From positions 149,821-194,062 of the forward strand of contig NZ_JAIEWN010000002.1 in the NCBI RefSeq assembly GCF_019599295.1: DNA of 44,242 bases, in the 5' to 3' direction. This document shows, one piece after another, positions 1 through 10,919 of this stretch. The notes under the pieces were generated by a model, which saw nothing but the letters and a program-made list of their open reading frames with translations, did not search any database and had not been told where the DNA came from. Source of the stretch: Oscillochloris sp. ZM17-4 (GTDB lineage Bacteria; Chloroflexota; Chloroflexia; Chloroflexales; Chloroflexaceae). Every line of letters starts with the position of its first letter. The first letter of the stretch is position 1. The position numbers and the translations under genes are program-made.

Positions 1-1544
1 AAGGTCGAGAGCACGCGGTGGGCGCGCAGGGCCAGCCAGAGCGCGAAGTGCTCCTCGGAGTTGTCCAGATCCATCCCGCTGATCTCCTTGATCCGCTCGA
101 TGCGGTAGAGCAGCGTGTTGCGGTGGACGTGGAGCGCCTCGGAGGTGGCGCGCAGGTTGCCCAGGTGGGCGAAGTAGGCCTCCAGGGTCTTGATCAGGTC
201 GGCGCGCTGGCGGGTGTCGTAGTCGGACAGCTTGGAGAGCGTCTCGCGGTAGAAGGTCCAGAGCTCAGGCGTCTCGCGCAGGCGCACTAGCAGCCGGTAG
301 ACGCCCAGGTCGCTGAAGGCGAGGACGCGGGCGGTGCCGAAGAGCTGGCGGCCCAGGATGAGCGCCTGCTCGGCCTCCTCCACGGTGCGACGCCATTCGG
401 TCAGCGCCGTGACCTGGCCGCCGATGGCGACGGCGATACTGGGGTAGTCGGCGGCCATACGCTCGCGCAGCTGCTCGACGAGCTCGCGCGGGCGGGAGCT
501 CCCGCCGATCGGGATCATCGTGAGGATGCTGCTGTCGCGGCGCGAGATCGGCGCGGTGATCCCGCGGCGGCTGAGCTCGCTCTGCACGCCGCTGGCGATG
601 CGGCCGAGGGCGGCGGGGCCGCCATCCTCAAGGTTGACAAGCACCGCCATGTGCGGCAGCGTGAGGCTGTACCCGAGCTCCTGGCCGCGCTGGATGGCGG
701 CGGCCATGTCGGATGGCGGGCCGGCGAGGATGTTCGAGAGGAAGTCGCCGCGCAGGCGATCCTCGGCGGCCTGGACGGCCTGCTCCTTGGCGAGCTCCAG
801 GGCCAGGGCGGCGGCGCCGCGCAGGGCGGCCTCGCGGTCCCACGCGTCTAGCCCGCTGCCGGCGAGGGCCAGGTAGCCGGCCGGGTAGTCGCTGGGGCCG
901 ATCGGCTCGATCCAGACCTGCTGGTTGAGCATGCTGGAGTCGCCCTTGCTAGTGGGCCGGAGCGCCTGGAGCGCGATGCGGGCCGAGCCCTTGCTGCGCT
1001 GGCTGCGCAGCTCGCCGTTGGGCGCGTAGCAGGCCACGCTCTGGCCGGTGCGCTCGGCCAGGGCGTCGAGCAGGCCGGGCAGGCCCTGGCCCGAGATCGA
1101 CCGCTGGGTGAGCAGGTCGTAGAGCTGGGCGCTGCGCCGCTCGAACTGCGCCTCGTAGTCGGCGATCAGGCGCGTGATCTCGCGCTCAACCTCGCGCAGA
1201 TCGACGCCGCCGGGCAGCTGGAGCAGGGGCAGGCGGCCCTCCTCGGCGGCGGCGGCGTCCTCGGCGGTGATCGCCCCGAGGGCGACCACGCCGGCCACCG
1301 GCACCGGGGCCTGGGCCAGGCGCCGCACCAGCACCGCCAGGCTCAGCCGTGAGTCGAGCTCGCGGACGGCGTCGACTGAGAGCAGGGCCAGCTCGCCGCC
1401 GCGCAGCTCGGCGAAGGCGGGCAGGGTGGCGCGCAGCGTGGCGACCCATGTCACTTGGCGGCCCAGCCCAGCGGACCCTGCGGCGATCTGTGTCCCGAGT
1501 GGCAGCGCTAGGCGAAGAACATCGCGCACGGTGACAGAGGGCAT
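1..1544 (-). CDS. PucR family transcriptional regulator (3' end outside window)
   Basis: The minus strand reads open for 514 codons from the ATG at 1544 and runs off the left edge. The N-terminal ~120 residues match the PucR/purine-catabolism sensor domain (start MPSVTVRDVLRLALPLG). The middle resembles the CdaR GGDEF-like domain. The C-terminus carries the PucR helix-turn-helix, seen as TSEALHVHRNTLLYRIERIK, followed by the usual LALRAHRV tail, so only a few residues are probably missing. Such proteins are cytoplasmic activators or repressors of purine, amino-acid or other catabolic operons. The target cannot be told here because the next gene is outside the window. The N-terminal domain and the HTH are clear; the ligand is unknown. 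Confidence 0.85.
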   Translation of the reverse strand, partial: MPSVTVRDVLRLALPLGTQIAAGSAGLGRQVTWVATLRATLPAFAELRGGELALLSVDAVRELDSRLSLAVLVRRLAQAPVPVAGVVALGAITAEDAAAAEEGRLPLLQLPGGVDLREVEREITRLIADYEAQFERRSAQLYDLLTQRSISGQGLPGLLDALAERTGQSVACYAPNGELRSQRSKGSARIALQALRPTSKGDSSMLNQQVWIEPIGPSDYPAGYLALAGSGLDAWDREAALRGAAALALELAKEQAVQAAEDRLRGDFLSNILAGPPSDMAAAIQRGQELGYSLTLPHMAVLVNLEDGGPAALGRIASGVQSELSRRGITAPISRRDSSILTMIPIGGSSRPRELVEQLRERMAADYPSIAVAIGGQVTALTEWRRTVEEAEQALILGRQLFGTARVLAFSDLGVYRLLVRLRETPELWTFYRETLSKLSDYDTRQRADLIKTLEAYFAHLGNLRATSEALHVHRNTLLYRIERIKEISGMDLDNSEEHFALWLALRAHRVLST

Positions 1545-1582
1545 GATAGTGTCGCACTTCGTATTCCTTAGCCGCGAGAAGA

Positions 1583-1591
1583 ATTATAGCA
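1583..1591 (-). promoter_or_regulatory. Extended -10 promoter for the PucR gene
   Basis: On the minus strand TGCTATAAT is a consensus extended -10 (TGnTATAAT), 39 bp upstream of the ATG at 1544. No convincing -35 box lies at the standard distance, which fits an extended -10 promoter. Confidence 0.45.
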
Positions 1592-1681
1592 TGGCTGTGT
1601 CCGCGCCTGGATATTCCTCTGGGAGACAAGGCTTCAGGTTGCTTTACAGTTCGATGCCGTGAACGGCATTCTATTGCACCA

Positions 1682-1735
1682 AATCTGCAATCTGCAATCT
1701 ACAATCTGAAATCTCGCCTGGCGCACAGATTGCAG
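1682..1735. repeat. (AATCTGC)n heptamer repeat, copy 1
   Basis: Four to five tandem heptamers (AATCTGC, AATCTGC, AATCTAC, AATCTGA) are followed after a short spacer by the inverse CAGATTGCAG, giving an imperfect hairpin. The same heptamer palindrome recurs at 8606-8692, inside ppc, and at 9096-9193, after ppc. It looks like a dispersed palindromic repeat of this genome. Confidence 0.8.
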
Positions 1736-1773
1736 TATAATGAAAGGGCCAGCACACTCCTATATACACCTCC

Positions 1774-1802
1774 TTGACGATTTGCGGAAAGCGTAGTAAA
1801 CT
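1774..1802 (+). promoter_or_regulatory. Candidate sigma-70 promoter for the MarR gene
   Basis: TTGACG and TAAACT are separated by 17 bp, about 65 bp upstream of the MarR start codon. Five of six and four of six positions match the consensus. Confidence 0.4.
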
Positions 1803-1867
1803 CCTCCCCATACAACTGTTGCAGAAACAATAATTGCATAAACAACGATGAAGTTGAGCTACGCCGT

Positions 1868-2305
1868 ATGTCACCGCTCGCCGAGCAGCAGTATCGTATG
1901 ATCCACGATATTTACGTCATGCTTGATGACGGCGACCGTCATCTGCTGCGTGCGTTCGACCTGAGCACCTCGCAGTACGCCGCCCTGCGCCTCCTCGACG
2001 AGGCTGAGGGGCTGCGCCTGACCGACATCGGCGAGCGTCTACTGCTCGACAAGAGCACGGTGACACGCATGATCGACCGCCTTGAGCGGCTCGATCTTGT
2101 GCGGCGTCTCCCCGACCCGCTCGATCGGCGCGTCCTGCGGGTCGTCCTCACACCTCATGGGTCGTCCGTCCGCGACGCCTCCTCCGCCACCTACATACGC
2201 TCCCTCGTACGCCGCATGCACACGCTGACCGATGATGAGCAGCGGCAGCTCTATGCACTCCTTGATAAGCTCTATGTCGGCCTGAGATCTGATCTGATTC
2301 CGTAA
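1868..2305 (+). CDS. MarR family transcriptional regulator
   Basis: This is a 145-residue protein of the usual MarR length. It has the winged helix at about residues 30-105: the recognition region LLLDKSTVTRMIDRLERLDL is followed by the wing DPLDRRVLRVVLTPHG, with the DxRxxxxxLT signature. MarR proteins are dimeric repressors that release DNA on binding small phenolics or oxidants. The following gene, a truncated E1-like gene, is 197 bp downstream in the same direction, so it could be a target, but nothing in the sequence proves it. The ATG lacks a strong ribosome site; it was chosen because the protein then starts as typical family members do. Confidence 0.85.
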   Translation: MSPLAEQQYRMIHDIYVMLDDGDRHLLRAFDLSTSQYAALRLLDEAEGLRLTDIGERLLLDKSTVTRMIDRLERLDLVRRLPDPLDRRVLRVVLTPHGSSVRDASSATYIRSLVRRMHTLTDDEQRQLYALLDKLYVGLRSDLIP

Positions 2306-2502
2306 GGGCGCAGCAGCGGCCGATCCATGAGCAATATAGAACAGGTGTCTCTGCTGCTGCGCACCAACATAAACCTTTCCGAAAGGGGGTGGTTCTCAGC
2401 CTCTATCCCGACCATTTCTTCTGAGTCTGTACAGGTTCCCCAGGTTCTCGTGCGCGGGCCAACGTTGGCCATTATGATCATCGCTAAGGAGCAACACTAC
2501 CC

Positions 2503-3582
2503 ATGAAGCGGTTCAACCTTTCGCTGATGGCGTTCCTCACGCTGTTGATCGTCACCGCCTCGCCCGATGTCGCCGTCTCCACCAACCTCTCCGGCTGGCT
2601 CGCCAAGGTCGGCATGTTCGCCCCCGACAACCTGCGCGGCCAGCACATCGAGCTGGGCATCTCCGAGATGAACCTGTTCATGCTGCTGGGCGTCTTCGGG
2701 CTCTCCGCCGACCTGCTGGGCGAGCAGATCATCCCGATCGGCACCGTGTACGACCCCTTCGTCTGCCGCGGGCTCGACGCGATGATCTACGGGCTCTACT
2801 CCGGTGCCCGCTTCATTGTCGCCGGCACGCCCTCCGGCATCACCCTCTCGCCCGAGGGCGGCGCCCACCAGTCCACCGTCACCGCCTCCCTGGGCATGGA
2901 GCTGCCCAGCCTGGACAGCTTCGAGCCCTGCTTCGCCCAGGAGCTGGCCTGGATCATGCCCGAGGCCCTGCGCCAGTGCCGCGACCGGGAGGGCGGCCGC
3001 AGCACCTACCTGCGCCTCTCCACCCGCGCGATCGACCAGGGGCTGCTGGCCCCAGCCCTGCGCCGCCTCGGCCCGGACGAGCTGCGCCGCCAGGTGCTGC
3101 GCGGTGGCTACCGCCTGATCGACCGCCGCGACCACGATGACCACCCCGCCGCGCCGGTCGTGCAGATCGCCGTCGCCGGGGCCATGGTGCCCGAGGCGGC
3201 CCTCGCGGCGGGCTACCTGCGCCGCGAGGGCGTGGCGGTGAATGTCCTCTGCCTGACCAGCCCGCGCCGGCTGTACGAGGCGTGGCGCGGCGGCGACGAC
3301 CTGGCCTGGCTGATCCCGCCCGACGAGCGCCGCGCCCCGATCATCACCGTCCACGACGCGGCGTCCCACGCCCTGGCCTGGCTCGGCGGCGTCCATGGCG
3401 CGCCCGTCACTGCCCTCGGCGTGGACGGCTTCGGCCAGTCGGGCGAGCGGGCCGCGCTCTACCGCAGCTTCGCGATCAGCGCGGAGGGGGTTATCAGCGC
3501 AGCCTTCGAGGCGATCGACCGACAGGAGGCAGGAGGCGGGAAGCGGGAGGCGGGGGCCGGAGCGCAGCCTCCCGAAGCCTGA
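2503..3582 (+). CDS. Pyruvate dehydrogenase E1-like (transketolase-type) protein, N-terminal half missing
   Basis: The 359 residues match the C-terminal half of homodimeric AceE-type 2-oxoacid dehydrogenase E1. Recognisable pieces are VSTNLSGWL, QHIELGISEMNLF, GTVYDPFVCRGLDA, SPEGGAHQSTVT and STYLRLSTRAIDQ, then the transketolase C-terminal domain. A full AceE is about 890 residues, and the thiamine-diphosphate-binding half that should precede this is absent. The 197 bp upstream encode nothing similar in any frame. The start has a good ribosome site (AAGGAG at 2486-2491), but residues 1-20 do not resemble the family, so the gene seems fused to a new start after a 5' deletion. It may be a decaying remnant, or a stand-alone domain that partners a separate subunit. 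The last ~20 residues come from a purine-rich repeat. Confidence 0.7.
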   Translation: MKRFNLSLMAFLTLLIVTASPDVAVSTNLSGWLAKVGMFAPDNLRGQHIELGISEMNLFMLLGVFGLSADLLGEQIIPIGTVYDPFVCRGLDAMIYGLYSGARFIVAGTPSGITLSPEGGAHQSTVTASLGMELPSLDSFEPCFAQELAWIMPEALRQCRDREGGRSTYLRLSTRAIDQGLLAPALRRLGPDELRRQVLRGGYRLIDRRDHDDHPAAPVVQIAVAGAMVPEAALAAGYLRREGVAVNVLCLTSPRRLYEAWRGGDDLAWLIPPDERRAPIITVHDAASHALAWLGGVHGAPVTALGVDGFGQSGERAALYRSFAISAEGVISAAFEAIDRQEAGGGKREAGAGAQPPEA

Positions 3583-3652
3583 CCCCAACCACTGACCCCG
3601 CGCCGGGGCCGGAACACCGACTCCTGACCCCTGCCCCCCGACTCCCAACAGA
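3522..3652. repeat. Purine-rich palindromic repeat overlapping the end of the E1-like gene
   Basis: Units like GGAGGCAGGAGGCGGG on the left face their inverse (CTCCTGACCCCTGCCCCCC) on the right. The left half is translated as the odd Gly/Glu/Ala-rich tail of the E1-like protein; the right half is intergenic. Confidence 0.6.
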
Positions 3653-3661
3653 GCAGCACCT

Positions 3662-5377
3662 ATGCCACTACGTATACCACCAGAGGGCACAGGCCCGCCC
3701 GCGTCGCCCCCGACGCACGACGGGCGATTCGCCAGCCTCTCGCTCGACCTGCTCTGCATCATCGACGAGGATGACGCGATCATCCAGACCAACCGGGTGT
3801 GGCTCGATGCCCTGGGCTACCCGACTGAGGAGCTGGGCAGCTCGTTGTTCATCGACCTCTGCTGGACAGAGGACCGGCTGGCCGTGGCGGACGCGCTGGC
3901 GCAGCTCGACGCCGGCACGCCAAGCGTGCGCTTTGACTGCCGTCTGATCGGCCGCGATGGTGAGCAGCACTGGTACGCCTGGCAGATCACGCGTGACCCG
4001 CAGAACGGACTGGGCTACGGCATCGGCCGGGACATCAGCGTGCAGAAGCACACCGAGCAGATGCTGGCCTACCAGACCCACTACGATGTGGTGACTGGGC
4101 TGCCCAACCGCTACCTCTTCCACAACCGGCTCGACCAGGAGGTGATCGCGGCCCGCGCCGCCGCCGACAGTTTCGCCCTCTGCGTGATCGACCTCGACCG
4201 CTTCAATCAGATCAACGACGCCCTCGGCCACGCGATCGGCGACGAGGTGCTGGCCTTCGTCGCCCTACGACTGCGCAGCCTGGTCGGAAGCCACGCCCTG
4301 CTGGCGCGCATGGGCGGCGACGAGTTCACCCTCATCCTGCGCCAGATCCAGTCGCCCGAGGAGGCCATCGCACGCGCCGGGCGCATCCTCGCCGTCCTGG
4401 AGCAGCCCTTCCCCGTCCGTGGCCAGGAGCTCTTCATCAGCGCCAGCATTGGCGTCAGCCTCTTCCCCCGCGATGGACAGGACGCCATGACTCTGCTCAA
4501 GCACGCCGACAGCGCAATGTACCGGGTGAAGGCCACTGGGCGCAGCGAGGTCGGCATCTTCGAGCCATCGATCGGCGCGGCCGCCCGGTGGCGCCTGGAC
4601 ATCGAGCAGCAGATGCGCCGGGCGCTCAGCCTGGACCAGTTCGAGCTGCATTTCCAGCCACTGCTCGACCTGCCGAGCCGCAAGGTGGTGGCCGTCGAGT
4701 CGCTGATCCGCTGGCGTCACCCCGACCAGGGGGTGATCATGCCCGGCGACTTCATCAGCGTGGCAGAGGAGACCAACCTGATCGAGCACCTGTTTAGCTG
4801 GGGGCTCGTCGAGGCCTGCCGGCGAGCGGTGGTGTGGCAGCGCGCCGGCAGACGCCCGCTGCGCATGGCGGTGAACATCTCGGCCCGCCAGTTTGAGCGC
4901 GCCGACCTGGTGGAACGTGTGGCCGAGGCCCTGCTCGTGAGCGGGCTCGACCCGCGCTGGCTCGAGCTGGAGATCACCGAGAGCATGCTCATGCGCGACC
5001 CCGAGGGCAGCGCGGTGCGGATCCGGCGGCTGCACGTGCTCGGCGTGCGGGTGGCGATCGACGACTTCGGCACCGGCTACTCCTCGCTGGCCTACCTCCA
5101 GCGCTTCCCCGTCGAGCGGCTCAAGATCGACCGCTCCTTCATCTGGGCGCTCGGCTCCGAGCCCGACCCCGAGAGCAGCGCGGCGGCTCTGCTGCGGGCG
5201 ATCACGGCCATGGCCCACAGCCTGCGCCTCAAGATTGTCGCCGAGGGCGTGGAGAGCGCCGGGCAGCACCAGTTCCTCGCCGGCCTGCGCTGCGACGAGG
5301 TCCAGGGCTTCTTCTACGCCCGCCCCACCAGCGCCGACGCCCTCTGGGATGTGATCGCGAAGATCGAGGGTTCATGA
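3662..5377 (+). CDS. PAS-GGDEF-EAL cyclic-di-GMP synthase/phosphodiesterase
   Basis: This 571-residue soluble protein has no membrane segment. A PAS sensor occupies about residues 20-135. The GGDEF domain (about 140-305) keeps an intact GGDEF at 218-222, but the RxxD inhibitory site normally just upstream is absent (the segment reads VGSHALLARM). The EAL domain follows: ESL at 346-348 with the downstream Arg, NISARQF, ELEITES, DDFGTGYSSL at 467-476, KIDRSF, AEGVE and QGFFYARP. All the usual metal and catalytic residues are therefore present, and both activities are possible. The PAS domain probably sets the balance between them. A strong hairpin follows the stop codon. Confidence 0.92.
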   Translation: MPLRIPPEGTGPPASPPTHDGRFASLSLDLLCIIDEDDAIIQTNRVWLDALGYPTEELGSSLFIDLCWTEDRLAVADALAQLDAGTPSVRFDCRLIGRDGEQHWYAWQITRDPQNGLGYGIGRDISVQKHTEQMLAYQTHYDVVTGLPNRYLFHNRLDQEVIAARAAADSFALCVIDLDRFNQINDALGHAIGDEVLAFVALRLRSLVGSHALLARMGGDEFTLILRQIQSPEEAIARAGRILAVLEQPFPVRGQELFISASIGVSLFPRDGQDAMTLLKHADSAMYRVKATGRSEVGIFEPSIGAAARWRLDIEQQMRRALSLDQFELHFQPLLDLPSRKVVAVESLIRWRHPDQGVIMPGDFISVAEETNLIEHLFSWGLVEACRRAVVWQRAGRRPLRMAVNISARQFERADLVERVAEALLVSGLDPRWLELEITESMLMRDPEGSAVRIRRLHVLGVRVAIDDFGTGYSSLAYLQRFPVERLKIDRSFIWALGSEPDPESSAAALLRAITAMAHSLRLKIVAEGVESAGQHQFLAGLRCDEVQGFFYARPTSADALWDVIAKIEGS

Positions 5378-5379
5378 GC

Positions 5380-5414
5380 GGGTCTGCGGGAGAGCGAAGC
5401 TCTCCCGCAGACCC
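5380..5414 (+). terminator. Hairpin after the GGDEF-EAL gene
   Basis: A perfect 15-bp stem (GGGTCTGCGGGAGAG and its complement) has a 5-nt loop, two bases after the stop codon. There is no U-tract, so it may act as a transcript stabiliser or a weak terminator. Confidence 0.6.
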
Positions 5415-5508
5415 TCAGTGCTGATCATTCGCACGATCCCCCAAACCGGCCTATAATAACCCCGGCAGCGCCGCCCCGACCACCCGCCCTCACCACCACA
5501 AAGAAACT

Positions 5509-6138
5509 ATGCGACTCATCCTCGTGCGCCACGGTGAGACGCCGTGGAATGTCACCCTGCAGTACCAGGGGCAGGTCAATGTGCCCCTGAATGACCGCGG
5601 GCGGGCCCAGGCCCGCCACACCGCCGAGCGGCTGGCCAGGCTCGGCGCCGACGCGCTGTACACCAGCGACACCGCCCGCGCCGCCGAGACGGCCGCGATC
5701 ATTGGGTCCGCCCTCGGCCGCACGCCCGCGCCCATGCCCGAGCTACGCGAGATCGACGTCGGCCAGTGGGAGGGTCTCACCCCCGAGCAGCTCTACCGGC
5801 GCTTCCCCGACCACATGGCTGAGTATGAGCGCGACCCGGCCCGCACCGTGCGGCTCGGCGGCGAGAGCTACGCCCAGCTCCAGGCCCGCGCCCTGGTGGC
5901 CCTGGGCCGGATCTACGACGCGCACCAGCCCGGCGACGTGATCGTGGCCGTCTCCCACGGCGGCACCATCCGCGCCCTGCTCTGCCACGTGATCGGCCTG
6001 GAGCTGGCCAACTTCGGCAAGATGTGGCTCGACAACGGCTCGCTCACCGAGATCCGCTACGGCAGCCACGGCTGGCGCCTGGTGCGCCTCAACGACGCCG
6101 CCCACCTGGAGGGCATGGTCGCCGAGGGCGGAGAGTAA
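5509..6138 (+). CDS. Histidine phosphatase (phosphoglycerate-mutase-like)
   Basis: The protein is 209 residues. It begins MRLILVRHGETPWN, the RHG catalytic motif with phospho-accepting His8; the acid LREIDVGQWEG and the second catalytic SHGGTIRAL follow. This matches the alpha-ribazole phosphatase/GpmB branch of the histidine phosphatase superfamily (EC 3.1.3 or 5.4.2). The substrate cannot be fixed from sequence: alpha-ribazole phosphate, phosphoglycerate or other small phosphates are all possible. No cobalamin genes are nearby to favour the first. It lies in the same direction as ppc, separated by a 100-bp gap filled by a perfect palindrome. Confidence 0.88.
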   Translation: MRLILVRHGETPWNVTLQYQGQVNVPLNDRGRAQARHTAERLARLGADALYTSDTARAAETAAIIGSALGRTPAPMPELREIDVGQWEGLTPEQLYRRFPDHMAEYERDPARTVRLGGESYAQLQARALVALGRIYDAHQPGDVIVAVSHGGTIRALLCHVIGLELANFGKMWLDNGSLTEIRYGSHGWRLVRLNDAAHLEGMVAEGGE

Positions 6139-6144
6139 ATTCAT

Positions 6145-6217
6145 GTAGGGCCGAAGCATTCGCCCCAGATGCGTCAAGAGAAGCCGCATCGATATGGGGC
6201 GAATGCTTCGGCCCTAC
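6145..6217. repeat. Long palindrome between the phosphatase gene and ppc
   Basis: The two arms at 6145-6167 and 6195-6217 are perfect 23-nt complements beginning GTAGGGCCGAAGCATTCGCC. Inner arms at 6168-6173 and 6185-6190 (GATGCG/CGCATC) extend the stem past a 4-nt bulge. It is probably a dispersed MITE- or REP-like element, and may also attenuate ppc transcription. Confidence 0.85.
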
Positions 6218-6238
6218 GGGCACACCGGAGACAATGGC

Positions 6239-9094
<2,856 letters not shown>

Positions 9095-9095
9095 T

Positions 9096-9193
9096 GGATT
9101 GTAGATTGTAGATTGCAGATTGCAGATTGGGTGCGGCGATGCTCTGCGCTCTACAATCTACAATCTGCAATCTGCAATCTGCAATCTGCAATC
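9096..9193. repeat. (AATCTGC)n palindrome after ppc, copy 3
   Basis: Five GATTG(T/C)A heptamers (9097-9129) face six CT(A/G)CAAT heptamers (9151-9193) across a short GC-rich loop. The element starts two bases after the ppc stop codon and could act as its transcript end. Confidence 0.9.
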
Positions 9194-9255
9194 CCCCCGG
9201 GGCGAGGTGTGGTATTATTTGCCGGCCATACGCCCTCAGCGGAGATCTTCATTTC

Positions 9256-9765
9256 ATGTATCGCCAGCACAGCCACTGCTCATTCTGCGGCAACACCTTC
9301 AGCGACGGCCATCGCTGGCCGCGGGTCTGCACATCCTGCGGCAGCACCACCTACCGCAACCCGCTCCCTGTCGTGATCGTCCTCTTGCCTGTCGACGACG
9401 GGCTGCTCCTGATCCGCCGGGGCGCCGCCCCGCGCCAGGGCCAGCTCGCCCTCCCCGGCGGCTTCATCGAGGTGAATGAGAGCTGGCAGCAGGCCGCCGC
9501 CCGCGAACTCTACGAGGAGGCCGGCATCCATATCTCGTCCGAGCAGGTCGATGACTTCGGCGTGCGCAGCACCCACGATGGCTACCTGCTGGTGTTCGCC
9601 CTCGGCCCGCAGCTGCGCGAGGTTGACCTGCCGCCCTTCGTGCCCAACAAGGAGGCCGGCGCCCGCGTGCTCATCGCCGCCCCCGCCGAGCTGGCCTTCC
9701 CCCTGCACACCGAGGCGGTCGCCCGGTTCTTCGCCCGCCGCAGCCAGTGGCGGACGATGACCTAG
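9256..9765 (+). CDS. NUDIX hydrolase with zinc ribbon
   Basis: The protein is 169 residues from the ATG at 9256; the in-frame upstream stretch is heptamer repeat and was excluded. Two CxxC pairs near the N-terminus (CSFCG at 8-12, CTSCG about 14 residues later) form a rubredoxin-like ribbon as in NADH-pyrophosphatase-type NUDIX proteins. The NUDIX box GGFIEVNESWQQAAARELYE, continuing EAGI, fits Gx5Ex7REUxEExGU exactly. It hydrolyses a nucleoside diphosphate linked to another group, substrate unknown. The 3' end (ACG ATG ACC TAG) is the left target site of the large element, and the same 12 bases are repeated on the element's far side, so the stop codon survived insertion. Confidence 0.88.
   Translation: MYRQHSHCSFCGNTFSDGHRWPRVCTSCGSTTYRNPLPVVIVLLPVDDGLLLIRRGAAPRQGQLALPGGFIEVNESWQQAAARELYEEAGIHISSEQVDDFGVRSTHDGYLLVFALGPQLREVDLPPFVPNKEAGARVLIAAPAELAFPLHTEAVARFFARRSQWRTMT
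9754..9765. repeat. Left flanking direct repeat (ACGATGACCTAG)
   Basis: This 12-bp sequence is identical to 42646-42657 and brackets the mobile element. It is longer than the 5-bp duplication usual for Tn7/Mu-type transposition; ACGAT within it would be a 5-bp duplication. By symmetry with the right end, the terminal inverted repeat could begin at 9758, inside this repeat. Confidence 0.8.
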
Positions 9766-9769
9766 GATA

Positions 9770-9828
9770 GTATTTTTAGACATCTCGGGGTGCTTATTTT
9801 TAGACATCGAGAAGTATCTTTAGACATC
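9770..9828. repeat. Left-end transposase binding sites L1-L3
   Basis: Three direct copies of GTATTTTTAGACATC lie at 9770-9784, 9794-9808 (TTATT...) and 9814-9828 (GTATCTTTAGACATC), spaced 24 and 20 bp. Multiple terminal sites of this kind are bound by TnsB/MuA-type transposases. L3 overlaps the 3' end of the ATPase gene. Confidence 0.8.
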
Positions 9829-10869
9829 TTCTTCCCCTATTACTCCGCCCGCTGCAGGAGTCTCCTCTGAGGCTCCCGGCGGCGTTGTGGCCTCCTCAGG
9901 TGGCGGTGGGCTATTTGTACCTGCAGGTTCCTGGTTGACCTGGGGGCGACTAGCGCTACCTGTGCTTTTACTATCGAAGGTTTTGAGAATCGTCCGCCGA
10001 CGGAGGAAGATTCTCTCGGCCATCTCCTCCGTGATGAGCCGTGGATGACGATTCTGGCGATCGAGTTCTACCTTGAACTCTGATGTGAGGGTCGTGATCC
10101 TATCCCAATTGCCCGTAGTCGCAAGCCAGGCATCAGTATCGAAGGTAGCCTTACCTTTACCCTCGGCTAGCCCTTTTGCGCGCTTGGCGTCAAGCCCGTT
10201 GAGCCAATGATCGAGCAGTTCGTTGCGAAACGCACTGATGCTCATTGTTGGCACTGAAAGCATATCCGTCACTGAATTCTGTACGGGCGTCACGGTTCCG
10301 ATAAGCCGCTGTGTGAACTCCTCAATCGAGACATTCGTCGCCTGACTACCACAGAGCACCACAGCAAATTGGCGATTACATGTTTCCCAAAGCTCTACAA
10401 TGCGCCAGAGGGTAATCTCGTCAATATATTGCGCATCGTCAATGATGAAGCATCGTACCTTTTTCATCGCGTCAGCAACGCTGAAGGATAGGTCGTGCCA
10501 TCTGTCATCGGAGTACCTTCGACGATGCGGATCTTGCTGCAGCTTATCGCGTAAGAGATCTCGCTCCTCACTACGCGGGACAGCAAAGAGGAGGCGTAGA
10601 TCTGTCAGAAGTTTGGTGAACAGATCGAGTGTGACGGTGCTGGTAAAACGCCCGGTATCCGGCTTCTTGGGGCGCGAGAGACGCACTCCAGCAACCTGAT
10701 CGAACTCGGCGGAGGTAAGCTCAGTCAGCACAAACTGTCTGAGCAAACGACTCTTACCAGTACCACCACCTCCCGCCATCACCGTAAATCTGCCGACCTG
10801 GAGCGCGTGGTTCAGCTGCGCGAAGAGGGAGGTGTATAGAGACAACCTGATGAAGGGAAGCGTGAGCAT
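9820..10869 (-). CDS. TnsC/TniB-like AAA+ ATPase
   Basis: This AAA+ protein of about 349 residues has Walker A GGGGTGKS at 33-40 and Walker B CFIIDDAQ at 140-147, the TnsC/TniB/MuB-type arrangement of an ATP-dependent target selector that recruits the transposase. The C-terminal 60 residues are Pro/Thr/Glu-rich and poorly conserved. I chose the ATG at 10869 because GTAGGTGG precedes it; an in-frame GTG at 10902 is possible. It lies 50 bp downstream of the transposase gene in the same operon. In V-K-type elements TnsC forms a filament that bridges the RNA-guided effector and TnsB; a similar role is an inference here. Confidence 0.8.
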   Translation of the reverse strand: MLTLPFIRLSLYTSLFAQLNHALQVGRFTVMAGGGGTGKSRLLRQFVLTELTSAEFDQVAGVRLSRPKKPDTGRFTSTVTLDLFTKLLTDLRLLFAVPRSEERDLLRDKLQQDPHRRRYSDDRWHDLSFSVADAMKKVRCFIIDDAQYIDEITLWRIVELWETCNRQFAVVLCGSQATNVSIEEFTQRLIGTVTPVQNSVTDMLSVPTMSISAFRNELLDHWLNGLDAKRAKGLAEGKGKATFDTDAWLATTGNWDRITTLTSEFKVELDRQNRHPRLITEEMAERIFLRRRTILKTFDSKSTGSASRPQVNQEPAGTNSPPPPEEATTPPGASEETPAAGGVIGEEDV

Positions 10870-10919
10870 GGTACCACCTACACAGAACCAGGCCGGAAGC
10901 ACTTTGGGGGCGACAACTC

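Noticed and set aside
2497-3792. 431-codon open frame opposite the E1-like gene
   Set aside because: Shadow of a high-GC gene; the translation has no domain and is rich in Gly, Ala, Arg and Val, as such frames are.
9127-9255. N-terminal extension of the NUDIX protein
   Set aside because: It would be translated from the heptamer repeat; the ATG at 9256 gives the normal zinc-ribbon start.
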